Notes: a model not told the origin generated them from the sequence alone. 64,000 nt of DNA from Neocallimastix lanati (nom. inval.) (GCA_016946835.1 JACVTC010000081.1:88501-152500), one strand, 5' to 3'; counted from the stretch's first letter, positions 33,089-46,113 are shown. Numbers and translations: made by a program.

Positions 33089-34501
33089 TTATGAACAATA
33101 ATCACGTATGGCATGAGCTAAAGCAACAGTAATTTTCTTAGTGAAAGGAACATTCAAACATTCATTTGGACAATGAGCATTACTAAGAGGACCTAATACA
33201 CCAGTAACCAATAAATCACATTTAGAATATTTCTTTTGAATTTCATGCATAAATGGAATACTACCACCTTCACCATAACAGTAATAATCTCTTCCAAATA
33301 ATTTTCTGCTACTAGCATTGAAACTGTTCTTTAATTTTTCACTTAAATCATTGGAAGCAAAACCATTACCAAACTCACCAATTCTTACACTGACTTTACT
33401 ATTGTAAGGTGGATTTTCAGTTAATTTTCTTTTCATAATTTCACCTGCCTTAGCTCCATCAAATGTTGGAGGTAATCTTAAACTAATTCTACAAGATGTT
33501 TTATCTCTCAATACATTACCTGCAGTTTCCGCCTTTGGGAAACCTGTCATTCCAACAACTACAACAGTTGGTCTCCAAGTATTATTCAAAATAACTTCAG
33601 CCATATCATCTGAAAGAGGCTTAACACCATCAACTAATTTAACTTTATCAGTAACTGCCTTTTCCTTAATTAAACCAGCCAATTTTTTTGCTTCTTCAAT
33701 TCTATATGGAGGAATATCCACACATAATTCATCAATAACTTTATGAGTTTTACTATCTTGAATTCTATCTAATAATTCTCTAATAACGGTAAATGAATCA
33801 GGAGCAATACCACTACCAGTACCAGAATGAACACTTTCCTTAAGACATTCAACGGTAAGGTCAACGGTAACAACACCACGTAAAGAAGTAGTAAGCCATA
33901 AACTATTGTAATCAATACAACCACTATCCATACAGACCATCATATTAATATCGCCTATTCTATCACTTAATTTATTTAAATAGTACATTAAGTCAACTGA
34001 TCCACTTTCTTCACAACCTTCAATTGTTACACTAATTCTTCCATGGTTTTGACCTTGGGATTGAATTAATTTTATTGCTTCTATAATAGAAAAAGTACAA
34101 TAACCATCATCACTTACCCCTCTACCATATAAATAGTCACCTCTTTGAACAGGTTTTGTTGGATGTAAACCTTCATTCCATGGTAACATATGAGGTTGTT
34201 TATCAAAATGACCGTAAAGTAAAACATTTGTTTTAATATCTGGACTAGTTGGTTCAATTTGAATAAAAACTAATGGAGTTCTATCCTTTTCTTTAACAAT
34301 TTCTGCAGTTAAACCTTTAATTCCTTGACTTTTTGACCATTCAATTAAGTGATTTGCAGCTTTTTCTAATTTTCCATTGGTCTTCCATTCAGGATCATAT
34401 TCTGGCGAAAGATTGTCGATTTCAACAAATTTGCGTAATCCTGGAATTACACTGTCTTCGAAATCTTTTTCAACTTGAGCAATAGATTTATCGTAATCCA
34501 T
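33089..34501 (-). CDS. M20-family metallopeptidase
   Basis: A 470-residue, intronless cytosolic-type zinc peptidase with no signal peptide. The M20 metal and catalytic motifs are present in order: LLYGHFDKQP (His98, Asp100), GRGVSDDGY (Asp131/132), EGCEESGS (catalytic Glu164 and ligand Glu165), VCMDSG (Asp192), the dimerisation-domain VHSGTGSG (His225), GEGGSIPF, and SNAHCPNE with the final His ligand near residue 443. Family members hydrolyse dipeptides or deacylate amino acids; the CNDP-like length suggests a dipeptidase. Base composition is richer in G+C than its flanks. Lack of introns and the overall look would allow acquisition from rumen bacteria, but that is inference. Confidence 0.88.
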   Translation of the reverse strand: MDYDKSIAQVEKDFEDSVIPGLRKFVEIDNLSPEYDPEWKTNGKLEKAANHLIEWSKSQGIKGLTAEIVKEKDRTPLVFIQIEPTSPDIKTNVLLYGHFDKQPHMLPWNEGLHPTKPVQRGDYLYGRGVSDDGYCTFSIIEAIKLIQSQGQNHGRISVTIEGCEESGSVDLMYYLNKLSDRIGDINMMVCMDSGCIDYNSLWLTTSLRGVVTVDLTVECLKESVHSGTGSGIAPDSFTVIRELLDRIQDSKTHKVIDELCVDIPPYRIEEAKKLAGLIKEKAVTDKVKLVDGVKPLSDDMAEVILNNTWRPTVVVVGMTGFPKAETAGNVLRDKTSCRISLRLPPTFDGAKAGEIMKRKLTENPPYNSKVSVRIGEFGNGFASNDLSEKLKNSFNASSRKLFGRDYYCYGEGGSIPFMHEIQKKYSKCDLLVTGVLGPLSNAHCPNECLNVPFTKKITVALAHAIRDYCS

Positions 34502-35371
34502 TTTATAAAAAAAAAAGATAAAATAAAATAAAATGAAATAAAATAAAAAAAAAAATTAAATAAAATTTAAATTGTAAATTTTTTAAGATTTACTTTGGTT
34601 TGTTCTTATTTATGAACAAAAATGGTTTCTACATTAAAAAATAATTTTTTTTAATTTAATTATTTTTATAAAAAAAGAAAAAAAAAATTAATTAAAAAAA
34701 TTTTATTCAGAAATGTTTGGAAAGTGAACCCAATCAAATGAAATTGAAAAATTAATGTAATTACATTTACTATTTAATTTGAGATAATAAAATATAAAAA
34801 TAGATTATAGATTAAATATGTATAATACATATTACATTCAAAAATCTATTTTTAAAGTTATAAAATAAATATTAAAAATATAAACTTTAAAATGTATTTA
34901 TTTTTATTTTTTTTAATCTGAGTTTAGGTTTCTCTAAATATTTCTATTATTTTTTATTATTATAATATTAATATTATATTCTGTCTCTTTATATCTTTAT
35001 TTCTTATATTTTATATTATTTTATTTTAATCCTTTTAATTTAATTCAATTTAATTTTATTTTATTTTTAGTTATTTTATTTTATTTAATTATTATTATTT
35101 TTTTTTTGTTCTGTTTTTCTTAAAATAAAAGTGTTAATAAATATGTGTATATAAAATTGATATTTACAATAAGTTTTATATCATTACTTAAAATAAAAGT
35201 ATTTAAATAAGTACATGTAAAACTATTATTAACTTATTATTATTTATTTAAATAAGAATATACAAAATTTTTATTAAAAACAAAATATATTGAAATATAT
35301 ATTACTTGTAAAACACGTTATTATAAATTAGAAGAATGTTTATTAAAATTTAAGAATATTAAAAATAGATA
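34502..35371. other. AT-rich 5' flank of the peptidase gene
   Basis: Low-complexity intergenic DNA, presumably containing the peptidase promoter. No specific motif could be supported. Confidence 0.5.
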
Positions 35372-35776
35372 AATAGATCAAGACATGATATAACTTCATT
35401 AATGGTAGTATATATTTTTTAAAATAAGTATATAGTAAACTATTTAATTGTTCATAATGACAATATTTAAAAATGATACTGAAAATAATAATGAAATTAT
35501 ACAATTATTAGTTAATAATAATATATATATATCATATATATTTAATTCATTTATAGAAACACAAAAAGATGTTAGATGAAATATAAATGATAGTAAATGA
35601 AATAAAAATAATCGGTAATTTTTTATTAATAATAATTTAATAATCAATCAATTGACTTTTTTAATTTAAAATTAAAAAATGAACATTAAAATATATATAT
35701 AAAAGATTTTAAACAAAAAGAAAGTGAAACTAAAATAGAAAGTGAAACTGATAATTCTGATAGATTCATTTTATAA
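35372..35776 (+). pseudogene. Ankyrin-repeat pseudogene, C-terminal part
   Basis: Frames read ankyrin-style fragments: ITSLMVVYIF then stop and NKYIVNYLIVHNDNI, then in another frame NNNEIIQLLVNNNIY, and finally an acidic tail KQKESETKIESETDNSDRFI ending at TAA 35774-35776. Several stops and shifts. It resembles the intact ankyrin gene at 46.8 kb and the remnant at 9.3 kb. Confidence 0.6.
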
Positions 35777-35789
35777 TATTAATATTATT

Positions 35790-35873
35790 TAATTATATAA
35801 TAATAAATTTAAATTGTAAAATGTATATATTTAAAGTATTCAAAACAATACATTTTAAATTTGTCTGTCCGTA

Positions 35874-35932
<59 letters not shown>

Positions 35933-36027
35933 AAATTATTTGATTTTAAAAAAAAATTTTTTAATTATGAAAAAAAATATAAAAGAATAATGACGAATAA
36001 TCACATATATTATTAGAAAATTCAAAA

Positions 36028-36064
<37 letters not shown>

Positions 36065-36240
36065 TTAACATGGCAAATAATAAATAACAAGCTATAAAAA
36101 TATCAAATAAAATGATGACATTTATGTATTCGCATCAGAATTAATTGACGTTATTTTTGTTGAATTACCTAAAGAAGTTATAAAAAAAAATAAATAAATC
36201 CAAATTTTATTGAAATCAACAAAGTAAAAATTAAAAATGT
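35790..36240 (+). repeat. Duplicated segment, copy 1
   Basis: This segment shares the order ACATTTTAAATTTGTCTGTCC-like block, T/A run, CACATATATTATTAGAAAA, AATATTAACATG and a coding block IYVFASELIDVIFVELPKE with 38955-39350. The coding block here follows a broken start, so only the second copy keeps a short intact frame. Confidence 0.75.
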
Positions 36241-36350
36241 AATTATAAATTTAATGGTAGATAAAAATAGATATAATTTTAATAAGAACTCTCTTTCTAA
36301 TAAATGATATTTACATAAATTTATTTTTCTATTAATGTTAAAATTTAGAA

Positions 36351-36387
<37 letters not shown>

Positions 36388-36855
36388 GAAATAATTTTAT
36401 ATTTAATATTTAATACAGTATTTTATTTTCTAATATAATTTAAATATACTCTTTTTTTTTTTTTATTTTTATTTTTTTTTTTTTTTTTAAACATAAATTG
36501 TTATTTGTCCTTAAATTAAACAAGCAGATAATTTTTCTTTTAAATTTTTAATAAGATATTTTTTTTTTAGATATAAAGTTTAAATAAAATTTTTAAAAAA
36601 TTTTCAAAAAATATATGATATATATATATATATATATTTTTTTTTTTTTTATTTTTTTTCTTTTTTCTTTTTTTCATTAAATTATATACAATAAATAAAT
36701 TAAACGATTAAAAAAAGGTATATAGTTTATTCTTTTTAGAAAAAAAAAAAAAAAATCTTTTTTATTTTTTTTCTTTTATATATTTAATGAGTATAATAAA
36801 TTAAAATGTTAACATAATTTGAAATGTTTAAGAAATCTGCACATTTATAAAATAG

Positions 36856-36889
<34 letters not shown>

Positions 36890-37314
36890 TTAAAATATTA
36901 ATAATAATAAAAATTAAAAAGAAAAAATTATAGAAATGAAATTATTAATTATTATAAATAGGAGTAAATTTTCTTTTTTTTTATTTTTTTTTTTTTTTTT
37001 TTTTTTTGGTTTCTTATTTTTAACAATTATTTTTTCAATAATCATTTATTCAAAATATAAATAATAAATTAAAAGTTGTCCTATTTATAAAAATAATATA
37101 AGAATTTAATGGATTAAAAGAAAAATTTTAAAGTTAAAAATCAAATTAGTTTTTTATAATAAGAAATAAAATAAATAAATTCTTATTTATATAAAGTATA
37201 TTAAATAATAATATTTTTTTTTTTTAAAGTAAACAAAAGAAATCTATAAATTTTTTTGTAAAATCAGTAAATTTTTTTTTAATTACTTTTTTGTAAATAT
37301 TTATAAAATTAAAA
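36241..37314. other. AT-rich intergenic stretch
   Basis: A/T homopolymers, an (AAAAG)n tract near 36366 and T runs. Nothing else recognised. Confidence 0.55.
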
Positions 37315-37683
37315 ATGAAGTTTATAATAACAATAAGATTTTTAAGCATTTTATGATTAGTTGCTACTGCTTCCCGATTGTTGAAGCAGTAAGTACTACC
37401 ACTACCACTACCACTACCACTACCACTACTTCTACCACTACAACTGTAGCTAAAGCTTCATCAACCGTTAAGGATACTTCTACTGCTGACAAGGTTTCTA
37501 TTTTTACTAAATCTTCAACTGTTACTGCTACTGATGAAGCTAAAACTTGTTGGTCTGAATCAAGGAGTTACAAATGCTGTAAAAATTATAATGTTATTAC
37601 CATTGATAGACATGGTTCATGAGGGTATTGAAAATGGTAAATGGTGTGGAATTGATTATTTAACTTGTCAATTATATCACTAG
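37315..37683 (+). pseudogene. Fungal dockerin (CBM10-type) pseudogene
   Basis: From the ATG at 37315 a signal-peptide-like MKFIITIRFLSIL is broken by TGA, and after a shift a Thr-rich linker (TTTTTTSTTT, VAKASSTVKD) leads into a gut-fungal dockerin: TCWSESRSYKCCKNYNVI. The frame then breaks at TGA (37619-37621 region), where Trp would be expected, with a one-base shift. The new frame continues GIENGKWCGIDYLTCQLYH to a TAG at 37681. Dockerins tether enzymes to the fungal cellulosome by binding scaffoldin. The short linker-plus-dockerin form without a catalytic domain, and at least three lesions, make this a relic. Confidence 0.78.
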
Positions 37684-38047
37684 TTTTTTAATAATGAAAT
37701 CTTTAGATTTGTAATATATTTTTTAATTTTGAAAAATATCAAAATGTTATATATAATGATTTTTTTTTTTTACGCAATGTATTGCATTACTAGATTATTA
37801 GTAAAATTTATTTATTTATTATATTATATATATGTAAATATATATTTAAAAAGAATATAAAAATAAATAAAATAAAATAAAATAAAATAAAATAAAATAA
37901 AAAAAAAAAAAAAAAAAAAAAAAAAACTGAATTTTTATTTTTTTTTTTTTTTTAATTCTTATTCATAAAAAAATTGTATATAATAAAATTAAGAATTATA
38001 TGTCAGAGATCAAAATTTGAAAATGAAGATATTTTCCTTGCTTTTTA

Positions 38048-38893
38048 GGACCATAAAAAGCCGTATGACTCAGTTCCCATATATAATGTTTTAATGGAAA
38101 TTCATTACTTCTATAAATTTATTGAAAACTTAAAAACTTATCTTCCAAGGCTTATTTTAAAGGTGGATGGACAATTATTGGAATCATTCAATATTAAGAA
38201 AGGTGTTCGTCAAGGTCAAGGTTGTTCCCTCTCACTAATTTTATTTAACTTTGTTCATTAATGACATTTTTAATAATTGTGATAAACTATGGAATTTCTA
38301 TTGGTGATAAATGCTGTTGTGAAGGTCTCTTTGCAGATGGCATTGTTAAATGTCCTCCAATAAGATCTCATAATGAAAATGCAATTTAGTATCAATTAAT
38401 GTTCAAGTTTAGTAGTATGAGGGAAAGTTTGACGATATCTCAATAACAATAACCCTACCTTCTATCTCTCAAATCAAGAGTTACCTAAAATGAAATTACT
38501 ATACCTACTTAGGTGTGCCGTTTTCAAATGATTTAAAATTGAAACCGATCCTACAGAGAATGAATAATAAAGTTAGAAAAGTGCTTTATTCCATAAAAAG
38601 GATTTCTTAAAAATCTTCATATTCCTATCCTCTGTAAAAAAATGTTATTTTCTACTTTTAGTAGTTTGGGCAAGTTTCATATTATGCACCTCTTTTTTGG
38701 ATCTAACAAAGAAAGAAGGAGAAGTACACAAGACACTAGTTAATTCAGGATTAAACTGGATTGAAGGATTTTCAAATGGGAATGACTTTTCTTCCCTTTA
38801 TTGTGTTTCTAAAGAACTTAACATTTCTCTTCTTTCGACGAAATGTGCAATTGGTCAGATAAGGTGTTTCAAAAAATGGAAAAACTTGAAATG
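38048..38893 (+). pseudogene. LINE (non-LTR) reverse transcriptase pseudogene, C-terminal part
   Basis: Pieces of a non-LTR RT occur in order across shifting frames: YDSVPIYNVLMEIHY, LKVDGQLLESFNIKKGVRQG followed by GCSLSLILFNF (the RQGCxLSPxLFN motif with a 2-residue oddity), CCEGLFADGIVKCPP (FADD changed to FADG), YLGVPFSNDLKLKPILQRMN, then GSNKERRRSTQKTL and a tail ending KCAIGQIRCFKKWKN at 38893. Multiple stops and frameshifts show it is dead. No target-site duplication or poly(A) tail could be defined in this AT-rich background. Confidence 0.75.
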
Positions 38894-38954
38894 AATTATT
38901 TTTGATTTACTTAGTGATATATAATATATTGATTTAAATGAAGGTATTTATACC

Positions 38955-39350
38955 AAATAAATAAATTATTTTAATAATATATAACAATAATTTAAAAGTA
39001 TTTTAAGTATTTAAAACTTTACATTTTAAATTTATTTGTCCATAATTTTTTTTTTTTTTTAAAATTAAAATATTTACTTTTAAAAAAAATTTTTAATTAT
39101 AAAAAAAAAAAATATAAAAGAAATAATTATGAAGAATTAACACATATATTATTAGAAAACTCTAAAAAAAAAAAAAAAAAAAAAAAAATAATATTAACAT
39201 GACAGATAATGAACAAACTGTAAAAATTAAAATATTTGAGGACATTTATGTATTTGCATCAGAATTAATTGACGTTATTTTTGTTGAATTACCTAAAGAT
39301 ATTATATAAAAAAAAAAAAAAAATAAAATCCAAATTTTATTGAACCTAGC
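38955..39350 (+). repeat. Duplicated segment, copy 2
   Basis: Second copy of 35790-36240 in direct orientation about 3.1 kb away. The dockerin and LINE relics lie between the two copies. Differences are mostly in homopolymer lengths. Confidence 0.75.
39199..39309 (+). pseudogene. Short conserved coding remnant, possibly GcvH-like
   Basis: A 36-codon frame reading MTDNEQTVKIKIFEDIYVFA then SELIDVIFVELPKDII. The central part resembles the DxAQxxLGDVVFVELPEVG stretch of glycine cleavage H protein, and the same peptide is preserved in the broken copy near 36120-36200. Nothing of the lipoyl-lysine region is visible downstream, so this is at best a fragment. The GcvH link is tentative. Confidence 0.3.
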
Positions 39351-39804
39351 AAAAAAGATATAAATTTTATCTTTAATTTAATAATATTTTTAAAAACAAA
39401 ATAATTAATTTTAGGAATCATGAAATATCAAATATTTTATATATTAATTATATATACTCATAACATGTTGAATATTGATTATTGATTATTCAATTATTGA
39501 TTATTGATTATATAATAATTTTAAAAATATTAATTTTGAAAATATTTTAATTAGGATTAATTTTAATTATTAAAAATAAAATTAAAGAATATAAAAAAAT
39601 AAAAGAAAATAAAATTAATTTTTTTAATTAAAATAGATTTTCTAATTTGGATATAAAAAGAAATTAATGAGAAGTTACACAATAAATTTTTAATTTAAAT
39701 TTATTATTTAATAATAAATAAAAGTAAATGAAAAAAAAAAAATTTTTTTTATTTATTATTTATTATTTATTATTCCATTATTTATTATTTATTATTTATT
39801 ATTT

Positions 39805-39836
<32 letters not shown>

Positions 39837-40895
39837 TTATTTATTATTTATTATTTATTATTTATTATTTATTATTTATTATTAACATTATTTATTATTT
39901 ATGTATTTATTATTTATTATTTATTATTTATTAATAAATACACTTTTTATTTATTTATTATATATTATTTATTATATTATTTATTATATTATTTATTATT
40001 TATTATTTATTTATTATATATAATTCAATTATTTATTATTTGTTATTCAATTATTTATTATTCCATTATTTATTTATTTATTTATTATTGTGAATATGAA
40101 ATTAATGTAATGTTATAAGCATTCAAGACACAATATAATAGTATAAAAGCATGTAATTTAGAATAAACAACTCTTTAATTATAATTTATATTAAATAAAG
40201 TTATAATTTTATATTTAACTTTTATATAATTTATATTATATAAATGTTGAATAAACTCAAGACCTCTTTTTAACGAGGATTACTTAATAAAAAGTATCAG
40301 AAAAACATTCTATTCCCATTTCTATCAATATTATAACTATAAAAAAATTTTAATTTTTTATTATTAATTTTTATGTTATTTTAATTTCAATTTCTTGTTT
40401 ATATACCTATTTTTTCATTCATAGTAATCTTAAGGAACAAGTAAACAAAAAATAAATAATAATAAATAATAATAAATAATAATAAATAACAAATAATAAA
40501 TAATAAAAAGAGTATTTATTAATAAATAACAAATAATAAATAATAAAAAAAAGTATTTATTAATAAATAATAAAAAAGAGTATTTATTAATAAATAATAA
40601 ATAATAAATAATAAATAATAAAAAGAGTATTTATAAATAGTATAAAAGAGTATTTAATAACAAATAATAAATAATAAATAATAAACTATATATAATGGAT
40701 AAATAATAAATAATAAATATTGGTAATTTAATATTAAATTAGTATTATAAAATTAATTTTTTAATTTTTATTTCTTTTTATAAACTTTTAATAATTAAAA
40801 ATAAAATAATCTGTATAATATCCTGAAAGTTTAAATATATCTCATTAAATCATCATTTTATCTTCATTATCATATCATGTCATATAAAGTGTTGC

Positions 40896-40929
<34 letters not shown>

Positions 40930-41217
40930 GAAATAATTATTATTTAATTCTTATTCAATTATTATTCAATTATTTAATTATATTATTATTAATTTAATTT
41001 TTAATATTTTATGATTTTTATTTCTATGATAATTTATTATCAATTTTTATAAATCACTTTTTATTATTGATGAATGAACTATCGAAATATTCTATTTTGT
41101 GAAGATGGAATATAAAGACCTTATATTGAATCTATTGAAATTATATATTAAATGATAAAACTTTATTATCAAATTTTTATTTTATATTATATATTTTTTA
41201 AATTTTAAATATATAAA

Positions 41218-41324
<107 letters not shown>

Positions 41325-42520
41325 TTTAAAATTCTATATTTCTAATTTTTATTTTAACTTCCATTCATATAATTTCATATAATAGAAATAATAATACAAA
41401 TGTTGATTAAAACAAATAAAATATAAAAAATAAAAATAAAAAAAATAAAAACAATAAAAAAAATAAAGAAATTAAAAAAAAATAATTAAATAAATATTTT
41501 TTATTAGTAATATTAAAAAGGATATTTAAGGATTGATGACTAATAAATCATATTAGTAATATTAATAATAGAAATAATAAAAATAATAAAAATTTAGTCA
41601 ACTATTAATTTATTATTTGATATTATATTAATTAGTAATTAGTATTATTAGTATAATTAATATTATTATAATTAATATTATTATTATTAGTATTATTATT
41701 ATTATAATTAATATTATTATTATTATTATTATTTATATTAGTATTAGTATATAATTAGTATTTTAATTAGTATTATTATCATTGTTAAAAAAAGAAAAAT
41801 AATCGATTGCATTAGTAATGATTTAATAATGATTTACTATTAGAGATTTACTATTTAATTTTTAAATTACTTTATCATTGCTATCTGGTTACACAAGAAA
41901 TCCTTATACAATAGTTACACTTTAAGAAATTTAAATTATAAATTTTAAATATTTAATTATTAATCTTTAATTAATTATTTAATTAAATCTAAATATAAAT
42001 ATTAATTTAATTATTAAAGTTTATTAGTTATAAAAAAAAAGTTTAAAAAAAAACAAGTAAATATAGTATATATTTAATATTTAATAGATATTAATATAAA
42101 TATAAATATAAATATAAAAATTAATATAAAAATAAATATATAAATAAATATAAAAATAAATATAAAAATAAATATAAATATAATTATTAATTATAAATAT
42201 GGAGATAAAGATTGAGCTTGCACATTAATAATTACATTAATAATACTTATTATTTTAATATTACAGATGGAGACGATTACTTAAAATATAAATATTAAAT
42301 AATAAACAATAATACTAATTCTTCTGCCCCAAAAAGAAAAAAAAAATTTTTTTTTTAAATTAAAATATTAATTTAAAATTTGTTGGTATAAATAAGATGA
42401 TTTTTTTTTTCCATTTTCTTTTTCCTTTTTTTTTTTTTTTTTTATATTAAATATTTATTTAAATTTTATTATTATTATTAAAAAATTAAATGCTTTTGAA
42501 AGTATTTAGTTATTAAATAC

Positions 42521-42629
42521 AGTAAAAAAAAAAAAAATTAAAAATAATTTTAAATAGTAAAAAAAAAAAAAAATTAAAAATAATTTTAAATAGTAAAAAA
42601 AAAAAAAAATTAAAAATAATTTTAAATAA
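42521..42629. repeat. Three tandem 35-36-bp units
   Basis: Three copies of AGT plus an A run plus TTAAAAATAATTTTAAAT, starting at 42521, 42556 and 42592, just upstream of the spliced membrane-protein gene. Confidence 0.8.
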
Positions 42630-42800
42630 AGTTTTTCCTATCATAATTTGTTTTTTTTTTTTTTTTTCTTTCTAAAGAAGAAAAGAATTTAGGAAAGAGA
42701 AATAAAATAATAATAATAATAAAAAAAAATAAAATAAAAACTTTAATTAAAGTTTTATTGTTTGAATTAATAAAGACAAAAAAAAAAAAAAAGTTAAAAA

Positions 42801-43916
42801 ATGTCATTCGAATCTTTTTTTGCTTCTGACAAATTTAATTTTAAACAAGTCATAACTCCTTATAAAGGTTCTAAGAGAGGACTCTTTATATATAGAGTGA
42901 TCGTATTCATTATATTTTGCTTTGGCTTATTTTGCTCTATCTATAATTCCATCAATACTGATCCAAAATATAAAAGAAAAACGTTTATGTGGGCTTCATA
43001 TTTCACAAATCAAACCTTTATAGGCATTATGATATATTTCTTTGTAAATATATAATATATTTATATTAATAATTATAATAATATACCATATTTATAGTGA
43101 TTTAAAGTTATAAAAAAAAAAAAAAAATTAAAGAAAGAACTATATAATAGAATTATTAATATTTCTTTAATAATTAAATTTATTATAACTATCTATAATT
43201 TTATATATAGGCAAATATAGTTTTTTATTGTGTTGATAAAAATGGAAAATTAAAAGGAAGAATTAATAATAGTGTCTGTCATACCATAGTTCATATGTTC
43301 TATAATGCTCTTTTCCCATTAGCTATCTTAGTTACTGTTATCTTCTGGGGAATGATTTTTCCAGTTTTGAATACTTCCTATTTCAACTTTTACCATTGGT
43401 CTGGTAATGTTATTCAACATTTATTCCAATCCGTCTTCCTTGGTATTGATTGGTATTTAATCACTGTTCCAACCAGTGTCAGTCATGCTATTCCAATGAT
43501 TATTGTTGGTGTGGCTTATTTAATCTTTTCACAAATATATCATAGTATATAGTAAGTGTTTGATTATTTTATTTTATTTTATTTAATTATAATTTTATTT
43601 TTTTTTTTAAAAATTAATACAAAAAAAGTATAAAAAGAAAAAAAGAGATTTTATAAAATTAATATTAATAAATGTTATTTTTATTTATTTTTATTTTTAT
43701 TAAATTAATTATTTATTAAATCAAAATAGTGATATTTGGATATACCCATTCCTTGATCATTCCAATAAATATTGGTATGTTATTTACATTGCATTAATTA
43801 TTGCATGGTGTATTTTCGGAGTTATCTTTTCCTTAATACAAAATTTTAAAAATAGAAAGAGAGAATTCGTAGGTGAAGAGAATGAAAAAAATAAAGCAGA
43901 TATCATTAATGTATGA
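42801..43916 (+). CDS. Three-exon multi-pass membrane protein, rolling stone/FAR-17a-like
   Basis: The gene splices as 42801-43043, 43211-43551 and 43730-43916, giving 256 residues. Donors are GTAAAT at 43044 and GTAAGT at 43552; acceptors are TATATAG and AAAATAG; the phases agree (0, then 2). The introns (167 and 178 bp) are much more AT-rich than the exons. The protein has about six hydrophobic segments, including FPLAILVTVIFWGMIF and WYVIYIALIIAWCIFGVIF. The spaced motif H..Q..F..ID....TVP..VSHAI, then GVAYLIFSQIYH and IWIYPFLDH, recalls the rolling stone / FAR-17a-AIG1 membrane families. The C-terminus is charged and cytosolic-looking. Biochemical role unknown; family assignment is by motif only. 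Confidence 0.72.
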
Positions 43917-44690
43917 TTTAAAGGGAAAAAAAATACAAATTTTATTGAAGAAGTATTAAAAGAATAGAAATTCAAAAAAATATTTATATTTTTATATATA
44001 TATAAACATAGATTGATAGAATATAAAAAATAGAATTAAAATTTCGATATATTTTTTATACAAAATTAAAGTATATTAAAAAATTCAAAGAATATATCAA
44101 CATTAAAAATTAAAATTTTAATATATTTTTTATACAAAAATATATGAAGTATAATCAAAATTCTAATTATATTAATTTAAAAAGAGAATATATATATATA
44201 TTCAAACTTTAAATATTTATTTATATTAAAATAATTATTTTTAATAAAAGTCATTTAAAAATTAAGATAAAAAAAATAATAGAACAAAGAGTAAATCCAT
44301 TCCACAGTTAACACTCCTTTCAAATGAATATATATATATATATAGAAACAGTTTTATATATAATCAGTATAAAAACTTCAATTAACTATAAAAATATAAA
44401 ATTAGAGAAAGTAGAATAATTATTAATACCATGGAATTTTGAAAATACAAAAATTACCTTATAGAATTAATAAATTTAAAATAATTATTTTATTAATATA
44501 AATAAAAAAAAATTAATAAAAAATAATTAGTTTTTAAATTTATTAAATAATTTATAGAAAAAAAAATGATTATAAATAATTATAAATAAATTTAAAAATA
44601 AATAAAACAAACAAAAAAAAAAATATAGATTATTAGTAGTTTAATTAAATAATTTTTTTAATAGAAAAAAAAAAAAAATAAAAATAAAAA
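43917..44690. other. AT-rich intergenic stretch
   Basis: Downstream flank of the membrane-protein gene. No gene or element recognised. Confidence 0.5.
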
Positions 44691-44960
44691 ATAAAAAGAA
44701 TATTTTTTAAACATATTAAAAATGTTAGGAAATATTCATATGAAATTAATAAAAAAAAATAGAAATGTATTAAAGTATTATTTTATTTTTAAATATGTAC
44801 AATTTATTTTAATAAAAAATAAAAAATAAAAAGAATATTTTTTAAACATATTAAAAATGTTAGGAAATATTCATATGAAATTAAAAAAAAAAAAAATAGC
44901 AATGTATTGAAGTATTATTTTATTTTTAAATATGTATAATTTATTTTAACAAAAAATAAA
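44691..44960. repeat. 135-bp tandem duplication
   Basis: Two successive copies, starting ATAAAAAGAATATTTTTTAA at 44691 and 44826, differ by a few bases and A-run lengths. No coding content. Confidence 0.85.
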
Positions 44961-45198
44961 AAATAAAATTAGAATAAAAAAAGAAAAATATTTATGTATA
45001 ACATAAAAAAAAAAAAAAATTGTTATATTTATATTTTATATATTTCAGAAAATTTTGATTAATACTCAATAACAAATTATAAAGTCGATCGTATAATATA
45101 ATTATAGATATAACAATCATTTCAAAATTAATACTATAATAATTCATTTAATTATCAATTTTTCTTTCTTTTTTTTTTTTATTTTTAAATGAATGATA

Positions 45199-45268
<70 letters not shown>

Positions 45269-46076
45269 CAAAATTGAATTTTTAATAATTTATATATTTA
45301 TTTGTTTTTATTTTTTGCTTTTTTTGTTTTCATTTTTGTTTAATCTATTTGTGAGTCTTCCCCATATTTTTTCTTAGTTAATATTTATATTAGTACTATT
45401 TAATATATTTTTATTTTAATATTGATTTTTAACTAACTCAATATAAAAATAAAAATAAATTAAATAGTACTAAATTTAATATATAACGAAAAAAAAGTTT
45501 TTTTTTTTTTTTTTTTTTTTTCAATGAATTAAAGCTATTTTTATATTTTATTCTAACATAAATTATATGATGAAAATAAAAAAAAGAAACTATAATTAAA
45601 ATGATAATAATTTTAATTTTAATTTTATGATTTAGTGGAAAAAAAAAATATTTCTGAGGTTTAATTTTAATATGTATTTTAATATTTAATCAATTTCATA
45701 TATTTATATTGATTATTATTTTTATGTCTATTATATGTTTATTATTTAAAAAAAAAAATTTTTTTTTTTAAATTTTTAAATTCATCATCTGAAAAAAAAA
45801 AAAAATAAATAAATAAATAAAATAAAATAATAACAATGTCAATGGTTAAAGTATTATTTATTATTTTTTTTTTTTAAAAAAAAAAAAAAGAAATTTCCAA
45901 TAAGAGTGAAAAGTTATACGTTTTAAAAATTCTATAATATAAAATTTAGACATAAAAAATTCATTATTATTAATATCTAAAATTTTTGTTAACTAATAAA
46001 AATTTACTTTCAATTATATAAAATTAGACATAATAAAAATTTTAGATAACAGTAATAGTAAATTTTTTAACTAATA

Positions 46077-46113
<37 letters not shown>

